A stretch of 64,000 nt of DNA from the NCBI RefSeq assembly GCF_002813445.1, contig NZ_PHHD01000001.1:6696001-6760000 (forward strand), given 5' to 3'. The first letter of the stretch is position 1. Each line of letters begins with the position of its first letter. Under the pieces are notes generated by a model that was not told the origin of the DNA, did not search any database, and worked only from the letters and a program-made list of their open reading frames with translations. Of this stretch, positions 1 to 7,743 are shown piece after piece. The position numbers were made by a program, and so were the translations under genes. This DNA comes from Pseudomonas tolaasii NCPPB 2192. Its GTDB lineage: Bacteria > Pseudomonadota > Gammaproteobacteria > Pseudomonadales > Pseudomonadaceae.

Positions 1-668
1 CCGAAGGGTCGCGCCTTGCCCAGTTCCAGGGTAAAGGCCTCGGCGCCAAGCTGCTCGTAAGTAAACGCGCTGAAGGTGATCGAGGTTTTGTTCTGCAGCA
101 ACACCGCTTCCATGCCGGCGGCACGCAAGCGTTGCAGTTCGCGGCGTGAATGCTGGCGCCCGTCTTTCCACGGGTACAAGGCAAACTGTTCGATTTTCGA
201 ACCGCGAATGGCGGTGTGCAGGTCGTAGTGCAGGCGCGAACGGCCAGCCTGACTGAAGAAGGTGCGGGCCAGTTGCTCAAGCTCGGCGGCGCGCATGGCC
301 TCCGGGCCGATATTTTGTTCGTGGCGGCCATTGAACAGCCGGTTGATGTCCAGCTCCAGGTAACGCTCGCCGCGGCGCATGGCCTCGGGGTTGCCGAACA
401 GGAACAGAATGCGGGTGCGGGGTTTGATCTCCCCACGGGCAATGCCGTGCAACAGGCGGTCGAGCAGTTCGATCGGCGCCGTTTCGTTGCCATGGATGCC
501 GGACGACAGCAACAGGTCGCCGCCGTTGTCGCGGGCCTGCGGCGGGCGCACTTCGAGTGCGCCCTCGCTGAGCCAGCGCATCTGCACGCCGTCGACAGTC
601 AGTTGAATTTTTTGCGCCGGTTCGCGACCGGCGAGGGTCAGTTCAAGCAGTTTGCCGAGGGCGAGCAT
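1..668 (-). CDS. astE: Succinylglutamate desuccinylase (AstE), 3' end beyond window
   Basis: Last step of the arginine succinyltransferase pathway: zinc-dependent hydrolysis of N-succinylglutamate to glutamate and succinate in the cytoplasm. The reading frame starts at an ATG (668-666) and runs off the left edge, so about 222 residues are visible of a protein normally about 330 long. The M14/AspA-type zinc site is visible: HGNE at residues 59-62 and a later DLHTAIR histidine near 151, with an NPEAMRRGERY stretch typical of AstE between them. It is the last visible gene of the aru/ast operon, 11 bp after a small conserved-context gene and 327 bp after astB. Confidence 0.95.
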   Translation of the reverse strand, partial: MLALGKLLELTLAGREPAQKIQLTVDGVQMRWLSEGALEVRPPQARDNGGDLLLSSGIHGNETAPIELLDRLLHGIARGEIKPRTRILFLFGNPEAMRRGERYLELDINRLFNGRHEQNIGPEAMRAAELEQLARTFFSQAGRSRLHYDLHTAIRGSKIEQFALYPWKDGRQHSRRELQRLRAAGMEAVLLQNKTSITFSAFTYEQLGAEAFTLELGKARPF

Positions 669-679
669 AAGCAGCTTCC

Positions 680-970
680 TTAGTGGTTGCAGCCTGGGCC
701 GTGGACGTGGTCGTCGTCATCGCCTTCAACGTCGGCCGGTTCCATTTCCAGTTGCAGGCTCATCAGGTTGGTGGCCAGCGGGCGCATCAGCAGGTTGGCG
801 TACTCGGCGTCGCCTTCTTCCACATCCACACCGATCAGCAGTTGGCCACGGCCATCGTGCTGGATCCAGATTTCCTTGCCCTGCCAGACCACGGCGACGC
901 GGGTGCAGGAGGTTTCCAGCTGAGTGCCGTCGGTGTCTTCAAGGATCAGTTTCAGGGTGTCGGTGGTCAT
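680..970 (-). CDS. Small acidic hypothetical protein inside the aru operon
   Basis: 96 residues, starting with an ATG at 970. The body is rich in beta-type hydrophobic alternation (VAVVWQGKEIWIQHDGRGQLLIGVDV), and the tail is very acidic, ending in DDDDHVHGPGCNH, a His/Cys-rich end that could bind a metal. No enzymatic motif is recognised. It lies 25 bp after astB and 11 bp before astE on the same strand, so it is almost certainly co-transcribed with the arginine catabolic genes. Function unknown; a structural or metal-handling accessory role for the zinc enzyme AstE is only a guess. Confidence 0.8.
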   Translation of the reverse strand: MTTDTLKLILEDTDGTQLETSCTRVAVVWQGKEIWIQHDGRGQLLIGVDVEEGDAEYANLLMRPLATNLMSLQLEMEPADVEGDDDDHVHGPGCNH

Positions 971-995
971 AACAATAGTTCTCAGCCGTATGGCG

Positions 996-2342
996 TTAAT
1001 TGATCTGGAAAGGATAAACCGAGCCCAGTTTAAGGATTTGCGTCAGTTCATCCAGTGCCGTCCGGCACTCAAGCAGCAATTGCGGGTCAGCCAGGTCGCT
1101 TTCGCGCAGGCTGTCGCGGTAGTGCTTGTCGACCCACTGGGTCAGCGTCTCGTACAACGGCGCGGTCATGATAACGCCTGGGTTCACCGCCGCCAGTTCC
1201 GTTTCATTCAATGCCACACGCAAGCGCAGGCACGCCGGGCCACCGCCGTTCTGCATGCTTTGCTTGAGGTCGAAGACTTTGACCTCGCGGATCAACCCGC
1301 CGGAGGCCGTCAGGCTTTGCAGGTACTGCCAGACGCGTTCGTTGGCGCGGCACTCTTCCGGCACGATCAGCAGCATCGAACCGTCAGGACGGCTGAGCAA
1401 CTGGCTGTTGAACAGGTAAGAACGCACCGCATCTTCAACGCTGACCTGGGCACGCGGCACGCACACCGACTGGAAGTTGCCACCCAATTTGCCGAGTTTG
1501 CCCTGCAATTCGCCGAGCATCTGCTCGGTATTGAGGAACGCGTCCTCGTGATAGAACAGCACCTCGCCATTGCCCACTGCGATCACGTCGTTGTGGAACA
1601 CACCGGCATCGATCACCGCCGGGTTCTGCTGGGCGTAGACCACGCCGTCATCCTTCAGGCCGTGCAGGCGTGCGACGGCCTGGGAGGCTTCCAGCGTCTG
1701 GCGCGCCGGGTATTTCTGCGGCGCCGGGTAGCGGGTGTCGAACGCACTGCGGCCGAACACGAAAAACTCCACCCCCGCCTCGCCGTACTCACGGCAGAAA
1801 CGCGTATGGTTGGCGGCGCCTTCGTCACCGAACTGCGCCACGGCCGGCAAGGCGGCGTGGTGAGCGAAGTGCTTCTGATCGGCAAACATCGCACCCAGCA
1901 CGCGGCTGGTAGTCGGGTGCTCAATGCTGCGGTGGTATTTGCAGTTGAGGTTGGCGGCGGTGAAATGCACACGGCCGTCAAACGTGTCGGCGCTCGGGCT
2001 GACGGTGGCGGCGTTGGCCACCCACATGCTTGACGCCGAGCAACTCGCCACCAGCAACGGCATGGCCTGCTTGGCGGCCTGCTGGATCACTTGAGCGTCG
2101 GTGCCGCTGAAACCCAGGTTGCGCAAGGCAGCCACATCAGGACGTTCCTGGGGCGCCAGCACACCTTGTACAAAGCCCATGTCCATCAGGGCTTTCATTT
2201 TTTGCAGGCCCTGCAACGCCGCTTCCTTCGGGTTCGAAGACTGCTGGCTGTTGCTTTGGGACGCGACGTTGCCGTAGGACAAACCGCCGTAGTTATGGGT
2301 CGGCCCCACTAGACCGTCAAAATTGACTTCACAGGATTTCAT
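996..2342 (-). CDS. astB: N-succinylarginine dihydrolase
   Basis: Second AST pathway step: N2-succinylarginine to N2-succinylornithine, two ammonia and CO2. 448 residues from the ATG at 2342, the usual family length. The start MKSCEVNFDGLVGPTHNYGGLS is diagnostic of AstB, so the in-frame codons further upstream are ignored. The guanidino-hydrolase fold residues appear in the NYGGL, HFTAANLNCKYHRS and GGGPACLRLRV segments, the last carrying the catalytic cysteine region near residue 370. A REPIN lies in the gap to astD upstream; the small acidic gene and astE follow. Confidence 0.97.
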   Translation of the reverse strand: MKSCEVNFDGLVGPTHNYGGLSYGNVASQSNSQQSSNPKEAALQGLQKMKALMDMGFVQGVLAPQERPDVAALRNLGFSGTDAQVIQQAAKQAMPLLVASCSASSMWVANAATVSPSADTFDGRVHFTAANLNCKYHRSIEHPTTSRVLGAMFADQKHFAHHAALPAVAQFGDEGAANHTRFCREYGEAGVEFFVFGRSAFDTRYPAPQKYPARQTLEASQAVARLHGLKDDGVVYAQQNPAVIDAGVFHNDVIAVGNGEVLFYHEDAFLNTEQMLGELQGKLGKLGGNFQSVCVPRAQVSVEDAVRSYLFNSQLLSRPDGSMLLIVPEECRANERVWQYLQSLTASGGLIREVKVFDLKQSMQNGGGPACLRLRVALNETELAAVNPGVIMTAPLYETLTQWVDKHYRDSLRESDLADPQLLLECRTALDELTQILKLGSVYPFQIN

Positions 2343-2400
2343 CGGCGAGGCTCCACGAACATCTGTTTTTATAGGCTTCAACTTGTCATCCCGATCACCT

Positions 2401-2485
2401 GTGGGAGCTGGCTTGCCTGCGATGCAGACGACTCGGTCTTTCAGTACAACCGAGTGGCTGCTATCGCAGGCAAGCCAGCTCCCAC
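2401..2485. repeat. REPIN (inverted pair of REP sequences)
   Basis: GTGGGAGCTGGCTTGCCTGCGAT at the left end and its reverse complement at the right end, separated by about 40 bp that also pairs partly (CAACTCGG/CCGAGTGG-like arms). It lies between astD and astB inside the aru operon, where the transcribed hairpin could act as an mRNA-processing or stability element. Confidence 0.9.
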
Positions 2486-2503
2486 ATTAGATCGGTGCCA
2501 CCT

Positions 2504-3970
2504 TCACTTGAGTGTTACACCGGGGGTCAGCGTCGCCGGCACCACCAGGCTCGGGGTCTCAAGCGAGGCCACCGGGTACGCGCAATAATCCGCCGCGTAA
2601 TAGGCACTGGCGCGATGGTTGCCCGAGGCCCCTACCCCGCCAAACGGCGCGGTACTCGCCGCGCCGGTCAGCTGTTTGTTCCAGTTGACGATTCCCGCCC
2701 GGCTCTCCAGCCAGAATTGCTGGTAACGCGCTTCGGAGTCCGACAACAAGCCCGCAGCCAGGCCATATTGGGTGTTATTGGCCTCGGCAATCGCCCCTGC
2801 AAAGTCAGCGTAGCGGATCACCTGCAACAGCGGGCCGAACAATTCCTCGTCTTCGCGTTCGGTCACGCCGGTCACGTCGATGATGCCGGGGGTAAGCAGG
2901 GCGGCCTGATCCTGGGGCTGGGTCATTTCCAGCAATGCCACGGCGCCATTGGCGAGCATCAGCTCCTGAGCCTCCATCAACGCCTTGGCGGCGCCGAGGG
3001 AAATCACCGAGCCCATGAACGGTGCGGGCTGCTGGTCGAACGCGCCCACTTCAATCGTCGCGCTCACCGCCACCAGGCGCGCGAGCAGGGCATCGCCCCA
3101 GGCACCTTCCGGCACGAGCAGACGGCGCGCACAGGTGCAACGCTGGCCGGCCGAGATAAACGCCGACTGAATGATGGTGTAGACCGCCGCGTCCACGTCG
3201 GCCACTTCGTCCACCACCAGCGGGTTGTTGCCGCCCATTTCCAGAGCGAGGATCTTGTCCGGGCGCCCGGAGAATTGCTGGTGCAAGTGATTGCCGGTGC
3301 GGCTGGAACCGGTGAAGAACAACCCGTCAATGCCTGGATTGGCCGCCAGCGCGATACCGGTTTCCCGCGCGCCCTGCAGCAAGTTCAGTACGCCCGCGGG
3401 CAAGCCGGCTTCGATCCAGCATTGCACGGTCAGCTCGGCGACTTTCGGGGTCAGCTCGCTCGGCTTGAACAGCACGGTATTACCCGCCAGCAAGGCCGGC
3501 ACAATGTGCCCGTTCGGCAAGTGGCCGGGGAAATTGTAGGGGCCGAACACCGCCACCACGCCGTGGGGCTTGTGGCGCAGCACGGCAGTGGCGTCGCCCA
3601 GCGGGCCGCTCTTCTCGCCGGTGCGCTCGCGGTAGCTCTGTACCGAGATGGCAATCTTGTTGGCCATGCTGGTGACTTCAGTCGCCGATTCCCACAGGGG
3701 CTTGCCGGTTTCCTCACCGATGCAGCGGGCGATTTCATCGGCGCGGGCTTTGAGCGTAGCGGCGAAGGCTTCCAGCACGCCGATGCGTTCTTCCAGCGGG
3801 CGTCTGGCCCAGGCCGGAAACGCCTGGCGCGCAGCCTGCACGGCCGACTCGACTTGTTCGGCCGTGGCGCCATTGCCGGCCCACAGCACCTGCTGGGTCA
3901 CCGGGTTGCGCGATTCAAACAGTTCGCCCTGGCCAGCCAGCCAGCTACCAGCGATATACAACGAATTCAT
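2504..3970 (-). CDS. astD: N-succinylglutamate 5-semialdehyde dehydrogenase
   Basis: Fourth AST step: NAD-dependent oxidation of succinylglutamate semialdehyde. 488 residues from ATG 3970, the family norm. Aldehyde dehydrogenase hallmarks are in order: the N-terminal IAGSWLAGQGE strand, FGPYNFPGHLPNGH (cofactor-binding loop), FFTGSSRTG, LEMGGNNPL with the general-base glutamate near residue 246, and SAGQRCTCARR with the catalytic cysteine near 280. Its start codon shares one base with the stop of aruG upstream, showing tight translational coupling. Confidence 0.97.
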   Translation of the reverse strand: MNSLYIAGSWLAGQGELFESRNPVTQQVLWAGNGATAEQVESAVQAARQAFPAWARRPLEERIGVLEAFAATLKARADEIARCIGEETGKPLWESATEVTSMANKIAISVQSYRERTGEKSGPLGDATAVLRHKPHGVVAVFGPYNFPGHLPNGHIVPALLAGNTVLFKPSELTPKVAELTVQCWIEAGLPAGVLNLLQGARETGIALAANPGIDGLFFTGSSRTGNHLHQQFSGRPDKILALEMGGNNPLVVDEVADVDAAVYTIIQSAFISAGQRCTCARRLLVPEGAWGDALLARLVAVSATIEVGAFDQQPAPFMGSVISLGAAKALMEAQELMLANGAVALLEMTQPQDQAALLTPGIIDVTGVTEREDEELFGPLLQVIRYADFAGAIAEANNTQYGLAAGLLSDSEARYQQFWLESRAGIVNWNKQLTGAASTAPFGGVGASGNHRASAYYAADYCAYPVASLETPSLVVPATLTPGVTLK

Positions 3971-4995
3971 TATTTCGACTCCCGGGCAGCAGACAACGGA
4001 ACAGCACGCACTTGATCACCCACCACCAGTTGCAGGCGTTTGGCGGTCAGCGGGTCGACCACCAACGTGCCTGCCGCCAGCCGGGCCGGTGCGGCCGTGA
4101 TGCGGCACTCTTCGCGCTTGCGGTTATGGATCAGGAACGGCGTAGCGTCGTCCCCTGGCGTGCCAATGGCCAACACCAGCGCCTGGCTGTCGCGCACGGC
4201 ACGGATTTTGGTGGTTTCACACTCCACCGCCGGGCCGGCGTCGAAGATGTCGACATAGCCCTGGTAGCTGAAACCCTCGCTCTTGAGCATGCTCAACGCC
4301 GGCTCGGTGTCGGGGTGGACCTTGCCGATCACGTTGCGCGCGTCTTCGGACAGGAAGCAGCTGTACAGCGGAAACTTCGGCATCAGCTCGGCGATAAACG
4401 CCTTGTTGCCCACGCCGGTCAGGTAGTCGGCCTGGCTGAACTCCATCTTGAAGAAGTGACGGCCCAGGCTTTCCCAGAACGGCGAACGCCCGGCGTCGTT
4501 GGACACGCCACGCATCTCGGCGATGATCTTGTTGCCGAACAGTTGCGGGAATTCGGCGATGAACAGCATGCGCGCCTTGGCCAGCATGCGGCCATTGAGG
4601 CCGGTGCGGTAATCGGCGTGCAGGAACAACGAGCACAATTCGGAATTGCCGGTGAGGTCGTTGGCCAAAAACAGCGTCGGAATCTCGCGGTAAATATTCA
4701 GCTCCTGGGAGGCGCTGACGGTCAGACCCACCCGGAAGTTGTACCAGGGCTCACGCAGGCCCACGGCACCGGCGATGGCGGAAATGCCCACCACGCGGCC
4801 TTCGTCGTTTTCCAGCACAAACAGGTAGTCGGCATCACCACGCCCGGCATCGCCGCGAAAGGTTTTCTCGGCCCAGCCTACCCGGTGAGTCAGGCGCTCT
4901 TCGTTGGCCGGCAAGGTGGTCAGGCCGGTGCCGGTGCTGCGCGCCAGATCAATCAGGGCCGGTAAATCGCTGCTGCGTACGGGACGAACGATCAT
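3970..4995 (-). CDS. aruG: Arginine N-succinyltransferase, beta subunit (AruG)
   Basis: First AST step: transfer of succinyl from succinyl-CoA to arginine (or ornithine) with the sister subunit AruF. 341 residues starting MIVRPVRSSDLPALIDLARSTGTGLTTLP, the standard AstA-family N terminus. Other family landmarks are EREPWYNFRVG-like REPWYNFRVGL, GNSELCSLFLHADYR, GRSPFWESLGRHFF and HPDTEPALSMLKSEGF. The paralogous aruF gene lies 49 bp upstream, reflecting the duplicated subunits found in Pseudomonas where enterics have one AstA. Overlaps astD by one base. Confidence 0.96.
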   Translation of the reverse strand: MIVRPVRSSDLPALIDLARSTGTGLTTLPANEERLTHRVGWAEKTFRGDAGRGDADYLFVLENDEGRVVGISAIAGAVGLREPWYNFRVGLTVSASQELNIYREIPTLFLANDLTGNSELCSLFLHADYRTGLNGRMLAKARMLFIAEFPQLFGNKIIAEMRGVSNDAGRSPFWESLGRHFFKMEFSQADYLTGVGNKAFIAELMPKFPLYSCFLSEDARNVIGKVHPDTEPALSMLKSEGFSYQGYVDIFDAGPAVECETTKIRAVRDSQALVLAIGTPGDDATPFLIHNRKREECRITAAPARLAAGTLVVDPLTAKRLQLVVGDQVRAVPLSAARESK

Positions 4996-5044
4996 GCTAT
5001 CTCCTCAGACGGGCCGCTTGGCAGCCACCCGCTACACTCAATTT

Positions 5045-6064
5045 TTAGACCGCGACCAGGCGCACACTCGCGCCCTCGCCAACGCCCAGGGCTTCGGCGG
5101 CTGCCAGGTCCAGGGTCACCGGTTTGCCGGGTGCGTAGTCCAGCTCCAGCATCACTGCGCGGTAATCCTGCAACTGCCCGTTGCTCACCAGGTACTGGCG
5201 ACCGGCGCCCTTGGCCATCTCGCCGATCTTCACCGGCACCACGCGGCTCTGGGCGATGGAGCGAATGCCCGAAACCCGTGCGTGCAGCGTCGGGCCGCCG
5301 TCGAAGATGTCGATGTAGTGGTCGGTCTCAAAGCCTTCGCGCATCAGGATGTCGAAGGTGATCTGCGCACGCGGGTGCACCTGGCCCATGGCTTCCTGGG
5401 CTTCGTCGGGCAGCAGCGGCACATAGATCGGGTAATGCGGCATCAGCTCGGCGAGGAAGGTGCGGCTTTTCAGCCCGCACAAGCGCTCGGCGGCGGCGTA
5501 ATTGAGGTCGAAGAAGTTGCGGCCGATGGCGTCCCAGAACGGCGAGTCACCGTTCTCGTCGCTGTAGCCGACGATCTCGGTCACCACCGAATCGGCAAAG
5601 CGCTCGGGGTGGCTGGCGACGAACAACAGGCGGCCACGGGAGTTGAGCTCCGACCACGGCGAACCGACCAGCTCGGGCTTCACGTAGAAACTGGTGAGCA
5701 GGCTGTTGCCGGTGAGGTCGTGGCACTGGGAAAGCACGTGGATCTTGTTGTGGATCTTCAGCTCGCGGGAGGCGTGCACGAAGGTCTCGTTACGGAAGCT
5801 GTAGAACGGCTCCGAGTAACCGGCCGAGGCGACGATGGCCGAGCAGCCGGCGAGCTTGCCGGTCTCGGTGTCTTCAAGCACAAAGAAATAGCTTTCTTCA
5901 CCGTTGAAACTGACCTCGGCCGCGAAGGACGCTTCGCTGGCGGCGATCTTGTCGCTCAGGCGTTCCACATCGTCCGGCAAGGACGTGACACCAATCGGGC
6001 TGTCCGCAGCCAGACGCTGTACCTCGCCCAGATCAGCCATTTGCGCGGGGCGCATCACCAGCAT
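5045..6064 (-). CDS. aruF: Arginine/ornithine N-succinyltransferase, alpha subunit (AruF)
   Basis: Partner of AruG in the first AST step. 339 residues starting MLVMRPAQMADLGEVQRLAADSPIGVTSLP, with the same block order as AruG: SEPFYSFRNE, GNSLLTSFYV, GDSPFWDAIGRNFFDLNY, HPRAQITFDILMREGFE, and a C-terminal small-domain RLVAV end. The two subunits are clearly homologous but only moderately similar. A 214-bp gap containing a REPIN separates it from aruC upstream. Confidence 0.96.
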   Translation of the reverse strand: MLVMRPAQMADLGEVQRLAADSPIGVTSLPDDVERLSDKIAASEASFAAEVSFNGEESYFFVLEDTETGKLAGCSAIVASAGYSEPFYSFRNETFVHASRELKIHNKIHVLSQCHDLTGNSLLTSFYVKPELVGSPWSELNSRGRLLFVASHPERFADSVVTEIVGYSDENGDSPFWDAIGRNFFDLNYAAAERLCGLKSRTFLAELMPHYPIYVPLLPDEAQEAMGQVHPRAQITFDILMREGFETDHYIDIFDGGPTLHARVSGIRSIAQSRVVPVKIGEMAKGAGRQYLVSNGQLQDYRAVMLELDYAPGKPVTLDLAAAEALGVGEGASVRLVAV

Positions 6065-6157
6065 GGTGTCACTCCTTAACTCGAAAACTCATAGAGGGAA
6101 AAATGCCGGGCACAGGATCTGAGTTCACATGGATATCAATGTGCAAGCAGGCTCCAT

Positions 6158-6242
6158 GTGGGAGCTGGCTTGCCTGCGATGCAGGCAACTCGGTTTTTCA
6201 GTTGCACCGAGTTGATGCTATCGCAGGCAAGCCAGCTCCCAC
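6158..6242. repeat. REPIN (inverted REP pair)
   Basis: GTGGGAGCTGGCTTGCCTGCGAT and its reverse complement bound an internal GCAACTCGG...CCGAGTTG hairpin. It sits between aruC and aruF inside the operon. Confidence 0.9.
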
Positions 6243-6278
6243 TTTTGATCCAGGTCGCGGCAAATAAAGGTGTCGCTA

Positions 6279-7499
6279 TCAGCCTTGCGTCAGCGTTTTT
6301 ACGGCACGCTCAAAACGATCCAAACCTTCAGTGATGTCCGCCTCTTCCACCACCAGGCTAGGGGCGAAACGCACCACGTCCGGGCCGGCTTGCAGGATCA
6401 TCAGGTTTTCTTTCTCGGCCGCGTTGAACACGTCCTTGGCCTTGCCTTTGAACGCGTCGCTCAGCACGCAACCGAGCAGCAGGCCCATGCCACGCACTTC
6501 GGTGAAGATGCCGTATTGCTTGCCGATCTGTTCCAGGCGCGCCTTGAACAGGTCGTGCTTGGCGTTCACGCCGGCCAGCACTTCAGGGGTGTTGATCACG
6601 TCAATCACGGCTTCTGCCACCGCACACGCCAGCGGATTGCCGCCGTAAGTGGTGCCGTGGGTGCCGACCACCAGGTGCTTGGCCAGGTCTTCACGGGTGA
6701 GCATGGCCGCGATCGGGAAACCACCGCCCAGGCTCTTGGCGCTGGTAAGAATGTCTGGCGTCACGCCGTAATGCTGGTAGGCGAACAAGTGGCCGCTGCG
6801 GCCCATGCCGGTTTGCACTTCGTCGAACACCAGCAGCGCGTTGTTCGCGTCGCACAGTTCGCGGGCGCCTTGCAGGTAAGCCAGCTCGGCCGGCAGCACG
6901 CCGCCTTCGCCCTGGATCGGTTCCAGCACCACGGCACAGGTCTTGTCCGAAACAGCCGCTTTCAGCGCTTCCAGATCGTTGTAAGGCACGTGGGTAATGC
7001 CGGTAATTTTCGGCCCGAAACCGTCGGAGTACTTGGACTGGCCACCGACGTTGACGGTAAACAGGGTACGGCCGTGGAAGCTGTTCAGCGCGGCGATGAT
7101 CTCGTACTTCTCGGTGCCGAAACGGTCAAACGCGACGCGACGGGCCAGCTTGAACGCGGCCTCGTTGGCTTCGGCGCCGGAGTTGCAGAAGAACACGCGC
7201 TCGGCAAAAGTGGCGTCGATCAGTTTATGCGCCAGGCGCAGGGCCGGCTCGTTGGTGAAGACGTTGGAGACATGCCACAGCTTGTTGGCCTGTTCGGTCA
7301 GTGCACCGACCAGCGCCGGGTGGGCGTGACCCAATACGTTGACCGCGATGCCGCCGGCAAAGTCGATCAGCTCGCGACCCGCCTGGTCCCACACGCGCGA
7401 ACCTTCGCCACGCACAGGAATGAATGCGGCCGGTGCGTAGTTAGGCACCATGACCTGGTCGAAATCGGCACGTTGCACCGGGGCTTGCTCAACGGACAT
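6279..7499 (-). CDS. aruC: Succinylornithine / acetylornithine aminotransferase (AruC)
   Basis: PLP-dependent class-III transaminase that converts N2-succinylornithine to succinylglutamate semialdehyde; in P. aeruginosa the same enzyme also serves acetylornithine in synthesis (ArgD). 406 residues from ATG 7499, with a good CAGGAG ribosome-binding site 6 nt upstream. Seen motifs: NSGAEANEAAFKLAR (phosphate binding), SFHGRT, FDEVQTGMGR, and TSAKSLGGGFPIAAM with the Schiff-base lysine near residue 252. First gene of the aru operon; two ArgR-type half-sites lie 80-145 bp upstream, consistent with ArgR induction. Confidence 0.96.
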   Translation of the reverse strand: MSVEQAPVQRADFDQVMVPNYAPAAFIPVRGEGSRVWDQAGRELIDFAGGIAVNVLGHAHPALVGALTEQANKLWHVSNVFTNEPALRLAHKLIDATFAERVFFCNSGAEANEAAFKLARRVAFDRFGTEKYEIIAALNSFHGRTLFTVNVGGQSKYSDGFGPKITGITHVPYNDLEALKAAVSDKTCAVVLEPIQGEGGVLPAELAYLQGARELCDANNALLVFDEVQTGMGRSGHLFAYQHYGVTPDILTSAKSLGGGFPIAAMLTREDLAKHLVVGTHGTTYGGNPLACAVAEAVIDVINTPEVLAGVNAKHDLFKARLEQIGKQYGIFTEVRGMGLLLGCVLSDAFKGKAKDVFNAAEKENLMILQAGPDVVRFAPSLVVEEADITEGLDRFERAVKTLTQG

Positions 7500-7577
7500 C
7501 GGAGTCTCCTGAAGAGGAACGCCTGCCTGGAACTGGCGGGCGATGCAGGGATTGTAAGGACAGTTTTCAGCGCGGCC

Positions 7578-7593
7578 TTGCCGCCAAGCGACA
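7578..7593 (-). promoter_or_regulatory. Predicted ArgR half-site upstream of aruC (1)
   Basis: Read on the minus strand, TGTCGC-N8-AA, which is the half-site pattern described for Pseudomonas ArgR as I recall it. It lies about 80 bp upstream of the aruC start and is followed by a second match 51 bp further upstream. Confidence 0.55.
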
Positions 7594-7628
7594 ACTTCTT
7601 ATAGCGCCAACCCGCGATTTTGGCGGGT

Positions 7629-7644
7629 TTACGCCAATGCGACA
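7629..7644 (-). promoter_or_regulatory. Predicted ArgR half-site upstream of aruC (2)
   Basis: A second minus-strand TGTCGC-N8-AA match, in the same orientation as the site at 7578-7593 and 51 bp away. It is also only about 100 bp upstream of the divergent LRR gene, so ArgR bound here could affect both promoters. Confidence 0.55.
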
Positions 7645-7743
7645 AATAGCATCGCAATGGCGCAGTTTAAACTAACTATCTAGAGCAGGCGGCGTGAAAC
7701 AAGCTGATCTACTCGTGCCCTTTCCTGTTATCAGAGATTGAGC

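Noticed and set aside
150..683. Plus-strand open frame over astE
   Set aside because: It is the complement shadow of astE; the minus frame holds a full AstE sequence with HGNE and DLHTAIR.
7738..7743. TTG start of the LRR gene
   Set aside because: An ATG two codons later is the more likely start; no stronger ribosome-binding site favours TTG.
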